Below are positions 35,326 through 44,784 of a stretch of 64,000 nucleotides of DNA, piece after piece (the stretch's first letter is position 1; each line of letters opens with the position of its first letter). The position numbers were made by a program, and so were the translations under genes. The stretch is from Ignavibacteriales bacterium (GTDB lineage Bacteria; Bacteroidota; Ignavibacteria; Ignavibacteriales; SURF-24), in assembly GCA_003599415.1 (NCBI GenBank), contig QZKB01000107.1:1-64000 (forward strand). Reading direction: 5' to 3'. The notes beneath the pieces were generated by a model. That model ran no database searches. It saw only the letters and a list, made by a program, of their open reading frames with translations, and was not told where the DNA came from.

Positions 35326-36018
35326 TTATCCCATCATTTCTTTTATAACTTCCTCAACATGTATCATTGTTGTATCTAAAAACGGAATATCTCTGTCGCC
35401 GTCTTTCAGAATTAATGGCAATTCAGTTCCGCCTAAAATTACTCCTTCTATGTTTTCACTTTCAATCATTTTATCAACTATACGTAACAGATTTTGTTTG
35501 GTTTCATCTAGGAAAATTCCTCTTACCAGTTCAGCAAAATAAATTTTGTGAATATAATCCTGCGATCCATCATCCGGCGTTACTATTTTAATATCTTCTT
35601 TCAGAAACACATCATGATAGAAAGTATACCGCATTGTAAACTTAGTGCCAAGCAGGCAGACTTTTTTTAATCCAAGGTTTTTAGCTTTTCTGCAGGTAGC
35701 CTCAACTATACTAATCATAGGAAGAGAAGATTTTTCTTTTATCCTGTTAAAAACAATATGCGGAGTATTGGAAGCGAGCAGGCCGAAATCCGCCCCAGCT
35801 TTAACAAGCTTCTCTGTCTCTTCAAGAATGTATTCTGTAAGTTCATCAAGTTTATTTTCATTAAGCTGTCCCAGCATCTTTTTCATGTCAATGCTGTTAA
35901 TAATTATTTTAGGATAAACCTTTTCATCCGTTAGTTTGATGAAAGCATTTACAATCTCTTTGTAATAAACTATTGTTGATTCCGGTGCAATGCCGCCTAT
36001 TATTCCAACTGTTTTCAT
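35326..36018 (-). CDS. Aspartate/glutamate racemase-family protein without catalytic cysteines
   Basis: The 230-residue protein is clearly in the Asp/Glu racemase fold (VGIIGGIAPESTIVYYKEI, then ISIVEATCRKAKNLG). However, the first active-site region reads ASNTPH rather than CNTxH, and the second GGTELPL rather than GCTEL. Both cysteines that carry out racemisation are missing. It may be a non-racemase member (isomerase, decarboxylase-like or regulatory) or use another mechanism. It appears monocistronic. Confidence 0.85.
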   Translation of the reverse strand: MKTVGIIGGIAPESTIVYYKEIVNAFIKLTDEKVYPKIIINSIDMKKMLGQLNENKLDELTEYILEETEKLVKAGADFGLLASNTPHIVFNRIKEKSSLPMISIVEATCRKAKNLGLKKVCLLGTKFTMRYTFYHDVFLKEDIKIVTPDDGSQDYIHKIYFAELVRGIFLDETKQNLLRIVDKMIESENIEGVILGGTELPLILKDGDRDIPFLDTTMIHVEEVIKEMMG

Positions 36019-36086
36019 TGTTGCCTTAAATTGTTTTCAGAAAATGTTACTGCTGCAATGTAACTAACCAAAAACTGTTTTCAAAT

Positions 36087-36563
36087 TTAATTACTTATAA
36101 TCTGGTTTAAATGATGTTCAAGGTGTCTTACATAATCTTTTATGAGCCATTCAACTGTAACAGGCTCTTCTTTACCTATGTTGCAAAGATTTTTGTTTTT
36201 ATCTTTTGGAAATACTGAAATGATATGTGCCAGATGTTTATTATAACTTTGCCAAAGATTTATAAGATTTTCCGTTGAAGCATTTGTAAATTTCTCGGCA
36301 GCAACCCATTTATCCTGGTCATAGGTTATTGCCCGGTTATCATCATACTGCACCCTGATAAATCTCTGATGATTATTGGCGGCAGAATCTATTAGATGCC
36401 CAAGAATTTCTTTCTTCGTCCACTTGCCCGGCGCGCTGCTTTTAAGCCAATCCTCCTGTGAAATATCATTTAGAACATTATTGCTTTCTTCTACAATTCT
36501 AATTAGATTCTTTGCGGTTTCTTTCATGTGTTTAATTGACTCCTTTATAAAATTATATTTCAT
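36087..36563 (-). CDS. DinB-like metalloenzyme-fold protein
   Basis: The 158-residue helical protein has the DinB/YfiT metal-binding histidines spaced as in the family: ILGHLIDSAANNHQRF early and DYVRHLEHHLNQI at the C-terminus, after SAPGKWTKKE. Family members include bacillithiol-S-transferases and thiol-dependent enzymes. The first ATG (36561-36563) or one at codon 13 may be the true start. Neighbours give no clue. Confidence 0.8.
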   Translation of the reverse strand: MKYNFIKESIKHMKETAKNLIRIVEESNNVLNDISQEDWLKSSAPGKWTKKEILGHLIDSAANNHQRFIRVQYDDNRAITYDQDKWVAAEKFTNASTENLINLWQSYNKHLAHIISVFPKDKNKNLCNIGKEEPVTVEWLIKDYVRHLEHHLNQIISN

Positions 36564-36580
36564 AGATTACAAAACGATTG

Positions 36581-37270
36581 TCAAAGAAGATAATATGCTA
36601 TTCCAAAGCTATACATAAGTGTATTAAATTTATCTTCCCCTTCTCTTGACTTAATAAAGTTATTCATTTCGAAAGCTATATTGCCATTAACAGATATAGA
36701 TTTTGACAATTTATAATCCATTCCTCCGCCAAACGAAAGACCATACCTTAATCCATAATTGTTTACAAAATATTCAGAATCCATTTTCTTATAATAACTT
36801 TTTACATCTCCAAAATAATTCATTAAAGCAGAAACCGAGATATAAGGTTCGAATCTTTCAATAGGAAAGAAGTATTTGCCGCCAAGCCCCAAAGAATAGT
36901 AATCCATTCTGGCTTCTATATCAGAATAAGTGGGTGGTAACTCTGGATTATTCAAATCCCATTGTGGCCAATTACTCTTTCCATTCATTGATGAGTAATT
37001 AAAGTCAAGTGTAAGCCCAAGGGGTAATTCTGAAAACCTATAGTTCAAGACAAGGCCTAAATTTAATTCGCTGCTAAAACCTAATCCTGTAAACCATGTT
37101 CTTGTGCCATTTATTTCGTATATGCCCGGCCATCCGATATCTTTTGAATAATATGAATTACCCGGGAAAGATTTTATTCCTCCCATAAAACCAATTGAAA
37201 GATTCTGAGAATTAACGGAATTAAAATGAACTATCATAAAGAGTAAAAACGATATGACGAATAGCTTCAT
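36581..37270 (-). CDS. Outer-membrane beta-barrel protein (OmpA/porin-like fold)
   Basis: The start is the ATG at 37268-37270, six bases after AAGGGA; a longer frame to 37288 has no such site. The 229-residue protein has a clear signal peptide ending near SVNSQ and alternating aromatic strands (ISVSALMNYFGDV, LSFGGGMDYKLSKSISVNGNIAFEM). It ends in AYYLL, consistent with an eight-stranded barrel. Function unknown. It is separated from the DinB gene by 17 bp and may be cotranscribed with it. Confidence 0.75.
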   Translation of the reverse strand: MKLFVISFLLFMIVHFNSVNSQNLSIGFMGGIKSFPGNSYYSKDIGWPGIYEINGTRTWFTGLGFSSELNLGLVLNYRFSELPLGLTLDFNYSSMNGKSNWPQWDLNNPELPPTYSDIEARMDYYSLGLGGKYFFPIERFEPYISVSALMNYFGDVKSYYKKMDSEYFVNNYGLRYGLSFGGGMDYKLSKSISVNGNIAFEMNNFIKSREGEDKFNTLMYSFGIAYYLL

Positions 37271-37455
37271 ACAACATCCCTTAAACATTTTATTAAAGAA
37301 TTCCCTGACTAATAAACCAACAATTTTAAAACCTTAGCATAAGTTTGTTAAAATTTATCCATAAAATCAATATAAGGTCTAGTCATACCTGAAACGGTTT
37401 TAACCCGGATATTTATTGCGGAGGGTCTTGATGAATTAACTTTTTTTGTGAAAAA

Positions 37456-37481
37456 AATCCTGCTCAGCCGAGCAGGATTTT
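37456..37481 (-). terminator. Intrinsic terminator after the DUF2202 gene
   Basis: AATCCTGCTC at 37456-37465 and GAGCAGGATT at 37470-37479 form a perfect 10-bp stem with a four-base loop. On the minus strand it is followed by seven or more T, 19 bases after the DUF2202 stop. Confidence 0.85.
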
Positions 37482-37499
37482 CATAATAAACTCTATTGG

Positions 37500-38177
37500 C
37501 TAATTGTTTATTATTGAATTGTAAGTTTCTTCATCAAGGTATTGCGGACTATATGTTATTCCCTGCACAGAAAGGTTTTTAACAAAAGATTTTAAGTGAT
37601 TATACGAACCAAGCATCAGGTTTTTATAAACAAGCTGAATGTCCTGGTTATCCACTACTTCGTTCAGTTGATGCTGTAAATCGAGAATATCAATTTCTTC
37701 AATTGCGGCTCCTACCTTAAGGCCATCAACAAGAGAGGTTTTTCCGGCTTCAGTTAATTGAGCATATAATGTTTTTAGAGTGTTGTTTGTAAATACTCCG
37801 TTTGCATCATCAGCAACGGGATCAGTAAGTTGATATTTTTCAATAATCCTTTTAACTGCATCTGTATGTCTTTGTTCGCTTAAGGAAATGTTATTAAATA
37901 CATTGCTGTTCCAAACAGAATAAAGCACATGGTAAACATCTCTTGCAAGTTTTTCTTCTTCTCTCATCAGTATTATACCTTCTTTTTCTTCATTGCTAAG
38001 TTCTTGTGCAGGCAGTTGATTAATTGAAGCAAGAATCTCTTCACTTTTAAACACAGAATTATTGCTTGTATTTAATACGGATTGACTTTCTGAATCCACT
38101 GAATTACTACAATTTGAAAATAGAAAGATACTTGTAACAGCAAGAATTGAAGTTGTGTGTGTTATTATTCGTTTCAT
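37500..38177 (-). CDS. DUF2202 lipoprotein
   Basis: The 225-residue protein begins with a lipoprotein signal peptide (lipobox LFSNC at residues 19-23). It continues with the DUF2202 ferritin-like helical domain (MREEEKLARDVYHVLY, SEQRHTDAVKRIIEKY, GSYNHLKSFVKNL), with Glu and His residues that could bind a di-metal site. Its role is unknown; the family is common in archaea and environmental bacteria. A strong terminator follows its stop. Confidence 0.87.
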   Translation of the reverse strand: MKRIITHTTSILAVTSIFLFSNCSNSVDSESQSVLNTSNNSVFKSEEILASINQLPAQELSNEEKEGIILMREEEKLARDVYHVLYSVWNSNVFNNISLSEQRHTDAVKRIIEKYQLTDPVADDANGVFTNNTLKTLYAQLTEAGKTSLVDGLKVGAAIEEIDILDLQHQLNEVVDNQDIQLVYKNLMLGSYNHLKSFVKNLSVQGITYSPQYLDEETYNSIINN

Positions 38178-38346
38178 TTTATGGTCCTTTAGTTTTTAGA
38201 AAGAATAGTCCAAAGACCATGCCAGAAGTACTGTCCCATGTTTTGATCAAAAATGGAATGTAAGAATCAGGATGGGTGGCTTTTTCGTCGGTACATCCGG
38301 TAAATGTGCCGTAGCAAGAAATAATTCAGATCGAAGTTCAGCACTC

Positions 38347-39393
38347 TTAATTATTTTTGTAGCTTTTATCGTGTGGTGGTAATGTAAATGAAATTGTAGT
38401 GCCTTCATCAATTTTACTTTTCAACCAGATATTTCCGCCCAAAGATTTTACCGCAAGACTGCAAAAGGTTAATCCTATTCCGCTTCCGGTAACAATTGTT
38501 CCTGATTTATTAGATTCAACCTGTGTGAATTTATCAAATACTTTATCTAACCATTCGGGGGGAATACCTCTTCCCTTATCTGCAACGCTAAAAACAATTC
38601 CTTTATTATCTTGCTTTGTAACTTTAATATTAACGGCAGAATCAGAATTGCTGAATTTAATAGCATTGCTTAACAGATTAACAATAACTCTTAATGTTAA
38701 ATCAAAGTCTGTTTTCACTGTATGAATATTTTCGTCCACAGACGTATTTAAAACTATTTTGTTTGTGCTTGCCATAACCTTCACCTGGGCAACAGCTGAT
38801 TCTATTAGCTTTCTTACATTAACCTCCTGCAGCTTTAATTGCATTTTACCGCTTTCCAAACGGTCCAGATCAAGCAGAGAATTAATGAGTGTTAAAATTC
38901 TATTGCAAGATTCCTGACACAGTTCAACCAATTCACTCTGCTCCGTATCTCCTGTTTCTTCTGCATTATCTTTCATAATTGAAAGGCCGGACATTACATT
39001 TCCTAACGGAGAACGTAAATCATGAATTATGAATTGATTTAATTCCTTTTCCCTCTCTCTTGAGGCTTTTAATCCTGCGAGTATATAAGTGACAACAAGG
39101 AAAACCCCCAGCCTCACAATAATGTTCCAGAAGGGTATTGCAGGGTGAAAGTAAATTCTGCCGGAAATAAAATCGGGAAGAAGCAATGCGGCAGAACTTA
39201 CTATTGATATTATTATTCCTTCACGTTTTCCTAAAAACCATGCGGCAAGAGAAATTGGAAACAGGTAGAAAAATGCAAAGGCTATATCAGGGCCGCTCAG
39301 ATAGTCAAGAAAGCAAAGGAAAATAGTAAGAGAAAGATCAATTACTATCACTAAGCCTCTTGATTGTCTATTGAGATAATCCAACAATTTCAT
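38347..39393 (-). CDS. Membrane sensor histidine kinase (orphan)
   Basis: The 348-residue protein has an N-terminal block of four hydrophobic segments (about residues 10-108) without an extracellular domain. HisKA with the phospho-acceptor His in FIIHDLRSPLGNV follows, then HATPase_c with NLLSNAIKFS, DKGRGIPPE and GSGIGLTFCSLA. No response regulator is adjacent, so it is an orphan kinase. The membrane block resembles small ligand-free N-terminal sensors of MASE type. Its signal is unknown. Confidence 0.85.
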   Translation of the reverse strand: MKLLDYLNRQSRGLVIVIDLSLTIFLCFLDYLSGPDIAFAFFYLFPISLAAWFLGKREGIIISIVSSAALLLPDFISGRIYFHPAIPFWNIIVRLGVFLVVTYILAGLKASREREKELNQFIIHDLRSPLGNVMSGLSIMKDNAEETGDTEQSELVELCQESCNRILTLINSLLDLDRLESGKMQLKLQEVNVRKLIESAVAQVKVMASTNKIVLNTSVDENIHTVKTDFDLTLRVIVNLLSNAIKFSNSDSAVNIKVTKQDNKGIVFSVADKGRGIPPEWLDKVFDKFTQVESNKSGTIVTGSGIGLTFCSLAVKSLGGNIWLKSKIDEGTTISFTLPPHDKSYKNN

Positions 39394-39538
39394 ATGCAGT
39401 AATTCTTATTCAATTTCCGACTCTATCATGAAATACTTCCAAAGTTAATCAAATAAGTTGAAAATTAAACGGTTGAAAAGGATTGCTTCCATTAATTAAA
39501 AACAAGTTGATAACCTGCTGCAGGCAAGTTTGCAAGGA

Positions 39539-40708
39539 TTAAAATTCCAGGCTAAGCCCAAAATGCGCGATTGAATTCTTATACGTAAAGAGAGACATGT
39601 TTGAATTGTTCTGTATGAACATATAATCAAAGGTAAGTTCAAGGGATTCAAACAAAGGAACAGATTCGAATGTTTTTGAAATGCCCAGCCAGTATTCTGC
39701 TTTGCCGTCTATCCGCTGTGTAAGGTTAAGAGAATCCGCCAGGTTTAATGTGTAATGTCGGCGCGAATATCCGGCGGATAGTTTAAATGTAATTTCAAGA
39801 GGAAGTTTTTGTGTAAGAGTAATTCCATATTCATTGCTTGAAAAGGAATATGGATCATCCCAAAGTTCTGTATCGCTGGAGTAAATAAAATCCGCCGACT
39901 GAAGATTCTTGCCTGAAGAGCTTAGGTTAAATCTGTTAAGATAGAAAAGACTTATTCCTGTATTTTCAAAAACAGATTGAGAGATTTTAAATGCTGTTCT
40001 TAACTGTGCAGCATTTACATTCTTCTCATAACTGTTCGCTTTAGCCATTGCCCCTTTGCCTTTTCCCTTGCCCATCATACCTGTAGAATCATTGGTTTCT
40101 TCTACCATTGAATAATTTTTATTGCCAAAAGCTACATCCAGGAACATTCCCGTCCTTGTTTCGAAAAATGTTGATATCTGTCCGTAAAAAAGATTTTCAA
40201 AATGAGTTAGATCGTAAAGCGAGGGATAATTTCTTGATGATAGCCTGTAACCGATTTTACCAAAAATATTTTCAGCAAGATCAATCTTTCCGTTTAAGTA
40301 AGCTGAATACATATTGTAATCATAAATGCTGTAGTCGGATGTTCCTTTCTTAATATCATAATCGGCACCCATAAAAATATTCTCTTCTTCGGCATTACCC
40401 AGCGCAGCACTGTAGTTCAATCCAAATGAATGATACTGATAAAATCTGTCTCCCACATTTTTAAAAGCATTCACATTTCCTTCATACATAAGATAGAATT
40501 CATTATCCGAAGAAGGCTGGAAGTTAAGGCCGGTAGAAACTGAATTAACAAATTCCTCGCTGCCGGTAATTTCCCTGAAGGGATTATCGTCATAAAGAAG
40601 TGAATAACCAACCGAACCGGAAAGCTGTGCGCTTACAGTTGCAGTTGACGCAATTATAAATACAATTATAAAAATTGTTTTAATTAAAAATTTATTATAG
40701 TAGTTCAA
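39539..40708 (-). CDS. Outer-membrane protein, downstream of a calcium-loop protein
   Basis: The start is a TTG at 40706-40708, since GAGG lies seven bases upstream and a signal peptide follows directly (FLIKTIFIIVFIIAS...SAQ). A longer frame would overlap the neighbour deeply. The 389-residue protein is a beta-barrel by its alternating aromatic pattern, ending in NSIAHFGLSLEF. It contains a Met/Gly/Lys loop (GMMGKGKGKGAMAKA) near residue 230. It follows the small secreted calcium-loop protein with two short overlapping frames, so both are probably one unit. Confidence 0.7.
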   Translation of the reverse strand: MNYYNKFLIKTIFIIVFIIASTATVSAQLSGSVGYSLLYDDNPFREITGSEEFVNSVSTGLNFQPSSDNEFYLMYEGNVNAFKNVGDRFYQYHSFGLNYSAALGNAEEENIFMGADYDIKKGTSDYSIYDYNMYSAYLNGKIDLAENIFGKIGYRLSSRNYPSLYDLTHFENLFYGQISTFFETRTGMFLDVAFGNKNYSMVEETNDSTGMMGKGKGKGAMAKANSYEKNVNAAQLRTAFKISQSVFENTGISLFYLNRFNLSSSGKNLQSADFIYSSDTELWDDPYSFSSNEYGITLTQKLPLEITFKLSAGYSRRHYTLNLADSLNLTQRIDGKAEYWLGISKTFESVPLFESLELTFDYMFIQNNSNMSLFTYKNSIAHFGLSLEF

Positions 40709-40712
40709 ACAT

Positions 40713-41054
40713 TCACCTCGAGTTTTTTCCATATCCTTTGCGGCTGCCTTTACCCCAGCCCATTCCCTGACACCGGTTGTCGTTAATACCATCGCCGTCC
40801 TTATCTTCAAATGTATCCATCTTGCCTTTTCTTTTCATCTTTCCTTTCATCTGTTTAGAATCATCAATGCCATCTCCGTTTTTATCAACAAATTTCTGTT
40901 CAGGATTATCAGACTTAACAGTTTCATCCGTTTGAGGAGTTTTCTTTTCCTGCTCAACCTTCTCCTGTTTCTTTTCAGGTGCTGTCTTTTCCTGGGCATT
41001 AAGAGAAGTTAAAGCGAAAACAATAACCAGTAATATTTTAATAAGCATTTTCAT
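40713..41054 (-). CDS. Small secreted protein with two calcium-loop motifs (1)
   Basis: The 113-residue protein has a signal peptide (MKMLIKILLVIVFALTSLNA). A Lys/Glu-rich low-complexity linker and two EF-hand/thrombospondin-3-like loops, DKNGDGIDD and DKDGDGIND, follow. It ends in a Gly/Lys/Arg-rich tail (GWGKGSRKGYGKN). A related protein with the same loops and tail lies on the other side of the two-component system at 44785. It probably binds Ca2+ or another divalent cation in the periplasm. Function is unknown. Confidence 0.7.
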   Translation of the reverse strand: MKMLIKILLVIVFALTSLNAQEKTAPEKKQEKVEQEKKTPQTDETVKSDNPEQKFVDKNGDGIDDSKQMKGKMKRKGKMDTFEDKDGDGINDNRCQGMGWGKGSRKGYGKNSR

Positions 41055-41065
41055 ACAAGCATTTG

Positions 41066-41081
41066 TCCAATTTATGTGCCG
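41066..41081 (-). promoter_or_regulatory. Possible sigma54 promoter of the calcium-loop gene (1)
   Basis: On the minus strand GGCACA, four bases, TTGG keeps the -24/-12 spacing. A TTCGAC half-site lies further upstream at 41163-41168. The predicted start would be only a few bases ahead of the ATG, which weakens the call. Confidence 0.35.
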
Positions 41082-41168
41082 GTAAATAATTTCTTTTAAT
41101 CAATAAAAATGAAACATTGTATTGCCTGCCAGACCAATTTACCGAGATGATACGGCAGAATAGTCGAA

Positions 41169-42518
41169 TTATGTTTTCATCTTTTCAAGTTTATAACGGA
41201 GATTCCTTTCGGAAATATTAAGCAGCTTTGCCGCTTTGGATTGATTGCCGTTTGTTTCTTTCAGAGCCATTCTTATAATTTCTTTTTCCAAAGCTTCAAC
41301 CTGCAGATTGATATCATCAATCCTGGGCTGAAATTCAGAATTGTTAATTTCAGCTTTCAGTGATCTTACATTAAGCGGAAGGTCATTTGTTGATATCGTA
41401 TTTCCTCTTGAAAGAACACAGGCACGCTGAACTATATTTTCAAGCTCGCGTACATTGCCGGGATAATCATACTTCATCAGAATGTCCAGCGCTTCCCTTG
41501 TTAACTGCTTTTCAGGATGATCAAACTTTCTTACAAAGAAATCTATAAGCAATGGAATATCATCCCTTCTTTCCCGTAACGGAGGAATATTTATTGAGAC
41601 AACGTTAATCCTGTAATAAAAATCTTCCCTGAAGGAATTATTCTTTATAAGTTCTTCAAGATTCCTGTTTGTTGCGGTAATTATTCTTGCATTTGTTTTA
41701 ATAACCTGGTTAGAGCCAAGCCTGGAAAACTCACCGCTCTGAAGAACACGCAAAAGTTTAACCTGCATTGCAGGAGAAACATCGCCGACCTCATCAATAA
41801 ATATTGTTCCGCTTTTAGCTTCTTCAAATCTTCCTATCCGCTTCTGGTCAGCACCGGTAAACGCACCCTTTTCATAACCGAACATCTCGCTTTCAAGAAG
41901 TGTTTCGGGTAATGCTGCACAGTTAACAGTAATAAACGGCTCATTCTTTCTATCGCTTGCAAAATGAATTGCCTTTGCAAATAATTCCTTTCCTGTTCCG
42001 CTTTCACCTCTTATAAGAACCGCTGCGTTGCTACCGGCGACTCTGCCTGCAATGTTTAATGCTTCTTCAAGTTCACTGCTCTGGTAGATTATGTTATCAA
42101 ATTTAAATTTACCGCCAAGTTCTTCTTTAAGTTTTTTATTTTCAGAAACAATTTGCTTTCCGAGCAGGGCACGATCTATAAGAACATCAAGCTCATCAAG
42201 ATTGACGGGTTTTTGAAGATAGCTTGACGCGCCTGCCTTCATCGCTTCAACGGCAGTCTCAATGTTACCGTATGCTGTCATCAGAATTACATCAATGGCA
42301 GGATTGATTTTTTTCATCTCAAGAAGAACATCATAGCCGGTCATATCGGGCATTTTAAAATCTGTAAGTACAATATCAATAAGATTGGCTCTTGCTTTTT
42401 CAATTCCGCTCTTTCCGGAATCAGCCAGATGAACATCAAAGTTTTTCTTTTTAAAATAACCGCCAAGGGATTCGCGCTGCGGTTTTTCATCATCAATAAT
42501 TAATATGGAAGTATTCAT
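41169..42518 (-). CDS. NtrC-type sigma54 response regulator
   Basis: The 449-residue protein has a receiver domain ([12 protein letters not shown], phospho-acceptor Asp in [13 protein letters not shown]), an AAA+ domain with [21 protein letters not shown] and IFIDEVGDV, and a C-terminal Fis helix ([20 protein letters not shown]). It overlaps the kinase gene by four bases. Comparable ZraR/AtoC regulators control periplasmic metal or envelope stress genes. The TTCGAC repeats at 44632-44671 next to a sigma54 promoter are likely targets. Confidence 0.95.
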   Translation of the reverse strand: MNTSILIIDDEKPQRESLGGYFKKKNFDVHLADSGKSGIEKARANLIDIVLTDFKMPDMTGYDVLLEMKKINPAIDVILMTAYGNIETAVEAMKAGASSYLQKPVNLDELDVLIDRALLGKQIVSENKKLKEELGGKFKFDNIIYQSSELEEALNIAGRVAGSNAAVLIRGESGTGKELFAKAIHFASDRKNEPFITVNCAALPETLLESEMFGYEKGAFTGADQKRIGRFEEAKSGTIFIDEVGDVSPAMQVKLLRVLQSGEFSRLGSNQVIKTNARIITATNRNLEELIKNNSFREDFYYRINVVSINIPPLRERRDDIPLLIDFFVRKFDHPEKQLTREALDILMKYDYPGNVRELENIVQRACVLSRGNTISTNDLPLNVRSLKAEINNSEFQPRIDDINLQVEALEKEIIRMALKETNGNQSKAAKLLNISERNLRYKLEKMKT

Positions 42519-44545
42519 GTTAAAGGGATCTCTATTGTGAATGTTGTTCCTGAATTTATTTTGCTGTCAACTTTAATTGTACCGTTATGTTCTGCTACAA
42601 TCTGGTTTACAATGCTCAATCCTAATCCTGTTCCGTGCTGCTTTGTAGTAAAGTAAAGGTTGAAAATTTTACTCATCTGTTCTTCGCTTATGCCTTTGCC
42701 GGTATCACTTATTTTGATGATTAGATAATTATCCGCCGGATAAGATTCAATCTTAATTTCGTCTTCCTTATCAACTGCATCAAAAGCGTTATGAAGAAGA
42801 TTATCGAGTGCCTGTTTCATCTGGATGGAATCTATAGCCGCTTCAAATTCTTCGCAGTGATAGGTAAACTTAATTCTCTTTTCTATTGCAAGGCTTTCAA
42901 ACGGTTTATAAACATCATAAATAAACTCCTGCATGTTTACTGCTTGTTTAAAAACCTTAGCCGGCCGTGCAAATTTTAAGAACTGATTAATAATGTCGCT
43001 TACGCGGTTTACTTCCTGCTTCATCGTTCTTACAAGTTCAAGATATTCTTCCTTGTCATTAACAGGAATAAATTCTTTACCGAATCTTTGAACAGTAATG
43101 CCAATAGAGTTAAGCGGATTTTTAATTTCGTGTGCTACACCTGCGGCAAGCTCGCCCATTGCAGAAAGTTTTTCCTGGCGTTTATGTATTTCTTCCGCAC
43201 TGCGCTGGGCTGTCAAATCCCTAACAACAGCTACAACTGTATTTATGCCATCATCTGTATTTCTTATTATGGAAGTGCTGCCGCCGATTATTATCTTCTT
43301 ACCAACTTTGGTTTCTATTGTATGTTCATAATAATCAAGTTCTTTATTATTCGTGATTGTCATGTCAATAAGGCTTTCAGGTTCATGAATAATTTCATTG
43401 CATGATTTGCCTATCGCCTGTTCAGAGGTTAATCCAAATATTTTTTCTGCCCCGTTATTAAAAAGATTTATCTTTCCTTTTGAATCCACAGCAATCACTC
43501 CGTCAGACATGCTTTCCAGGATATTGCCGGTATATGTTTGTATCCTTTTAAATTCTTCTTTAAGAATTGAATAGTTCTGATTGTTTGTAATGAAAATCAG
43601 GATTATTATTCCGGTTAAAAGAAGAACAAATGAAATTACAATGCTTCTTATAATAGACCGGCGGACAAGGTTATGAACAGATTCAAGCGAAATTCCAATT
43701 CTTATTACTCCAAGAATCTGATTCTCAACCATAAATGGTTTAACTGCTTCAAGAATTTTTTCATCCTGAAAAGTAGTTTCTCGTGAAGAAATAATTTTTT
43801 GTTCAAGGATATTTTTAAGGAAAGAATCTTCCTCGATTGCACTAAGTTGTTTAACCGCTCCGCCTGCGGTTGTTATTCCTTCATCGTCCTGAATTGCAAT
43901 GTATTTTATTTCCTTGCCGTCAGCAATTTTCTGCAGCAGTTTACCAAGTCCTATCTTTTTACGGAATGCCAGCAAACGGCCGGATTCAATTGATGCAAGG
44001 ATAAATCCCTTTCGATTCACACGATTATGAATAACCGCAAAATGCTGATTGCCTTCATCATCATAAATACCGGCAGCAATAAAACTGTTTATCAATCCTT
44101 CCTGCAGAGAATCTAATTCGCTTCCGTAATCAATCAGGCTTAAGTCGGAATATGGATGATTAGAATTGGTTAATTCAATTGTTCTGTCAGATTTAAAAAG
44201 ATATAAGTGATCAATCCCCGTCTGCTTTGATATATTATTAAGTTCTGATTGAGATATTTTATTTACCGTAACTTCACTTGAAATGAAATAGGCAGTGTTT
44301 TCAAGTTTATCTGCCAGCAGCTTCTCAACTTCTTGGTTGCTTACAAAAACATTCTCGCTTGATTTCTGAATTGATCTGAGTAAAGAAACGGCTTCTTCCG
44401 TTTTGGTTTGATAAATATCTTTCTGCCCCTGGTAAATATCAAACAGCGTAACAATAACAAGTATTACTGCAAGCGTTGAAGAAAGAAGCACAAGGTACTT
44501 CGGTTTAATACTAATATCCGGATTTATCTTAAAATATTTCAGCAT
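42515..44545 (-). CDS. Sensor histidine kinase of the NtrC-type system
   Basis: The 676-residue protein has an N-terminal membrane segment (about residues 17-40), a periplasmic dCACHE-like domain to about 270 and a second membrane segment near 285-308. A PAS domain (about 335-450) is followed by HisKA with the His in GVAHEIKNPLNSI, and HATPase (ALDNLLHNAFDAV, DTGKGISEE, GTGLGLSIV). The layout fits ZraS/NtrB-like kinases sensing an external signal. It pairs with the regulator encoded just downstream. Confidence 0.93.
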   Translation of the reverse strand: MLKYFKINPDISIKPKYLVLLSSTLAVILVIVTLFDIYQGQKDIYQTKTEEAVSLLRSIQKSSENVFVSNQEVEKLLADKLENTAYFISSEVTVNKISQSELNNISKQTGIDHLYLFKSDRTIELTNSNHPYSDLSLIDYGSELDSLQEGLINSFIAAGIYDDEGNQHFAVIHNRVNRKGFILASIESGRLLAFRKKIGLGKLLQKIADGKEIKYIAIQDDEGITTAGGAVKQLSAIEEDSFLKNILEQKIISSRETTFQDEKILEAVKPFMVENQILGVIRIGISLESVHNLVRRSIIRSIVISFVLLLTGIIILIFITNNQNYSILKEEFKRIQTYTGNILESMSDGVIAVDSKGKINLFNNGAEKIFGLTSEQAIGKSCNEIIHEPESLIDMTITNNKELDYYEHTIETKVGKKIIIGGSTSIIRNTDDGINTVVAVVRDLTAQRSAEEIHKRQEKLSAMGELAAGVAHEIKNPLNSIGITVQRFGKEFIPVNDKEEYLELVRTMKQEVNRVSDIINQFLKFARPAKVFKQAVNMQEFIYDVYKPFESLAIEKRIKFTYHCEEFEAAIDSIQMKQALDNLLHNAFDAVDKEDEIKIESYPADNYLIIKISDTGKGISEEQMSKIFNLYFTTKQHGTGLGLSIVNQIVAEHNGTIKVDSKINSGTTFTIEIPLT

Positions 44546-44631
44546 ATAAAAGAATATCCAATTATTGTTCCTTTACATAAACACTAAATTCAGCTTCATA
44601 TAAGAGAAACGACATTAAATTATGATTCTTA

Positions 44632-44671
44632 TTCGACAAACCCTGCAATCAACTTCGACAGATTGGTCGAA
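44632..44671. promoter_or_regulatory. TTCGAC repeat array (candidate NtrC-type activator sites)
   Basis: TTCGAC occurs at 44632-44637 and 44654-44659 (22 bp apart, two helix turns). The reverse copy GTCGAA is at 44666-44671, giving a perfect TTCGAC-N6-GTCGAA inverted repeat about 75 bp ahead of the predicted sigma54 start. Confidence 0.6.
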
Positions 44672-44710
44672 TTGTTACTAAATAAATTGCTATGGGCTCA
44701 AAAATATTAA

Positions 44711-44726
44711 CGGCACGATGCTTGAG
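44711..44726 (+). promoter_or_regulatory. Sigma54 promoter of the calcium-loop gene (2)
   Basis: CGGCACGATGCTTGAG matches TGGCACG-N4-TTGC closely with the right GG-N10-G spacing. Predicted start near 44737; the ATG is at 44785 behind AAAGGAG. Confidence 0.75.
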
Positions 44727-44784
44727 TTTATAAAAACAGAGTTAGTTCAAAAACAATTATCAACTTATAAAAAGGAGTTATAAA

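Noticed and set aside
41066-41081. Confident sigma54 promoter for the calcium-loop gene at 40713
   Set aside because: The spacing is right but the predicted start lies almost at the ATG, so it is listed only at low confidence.
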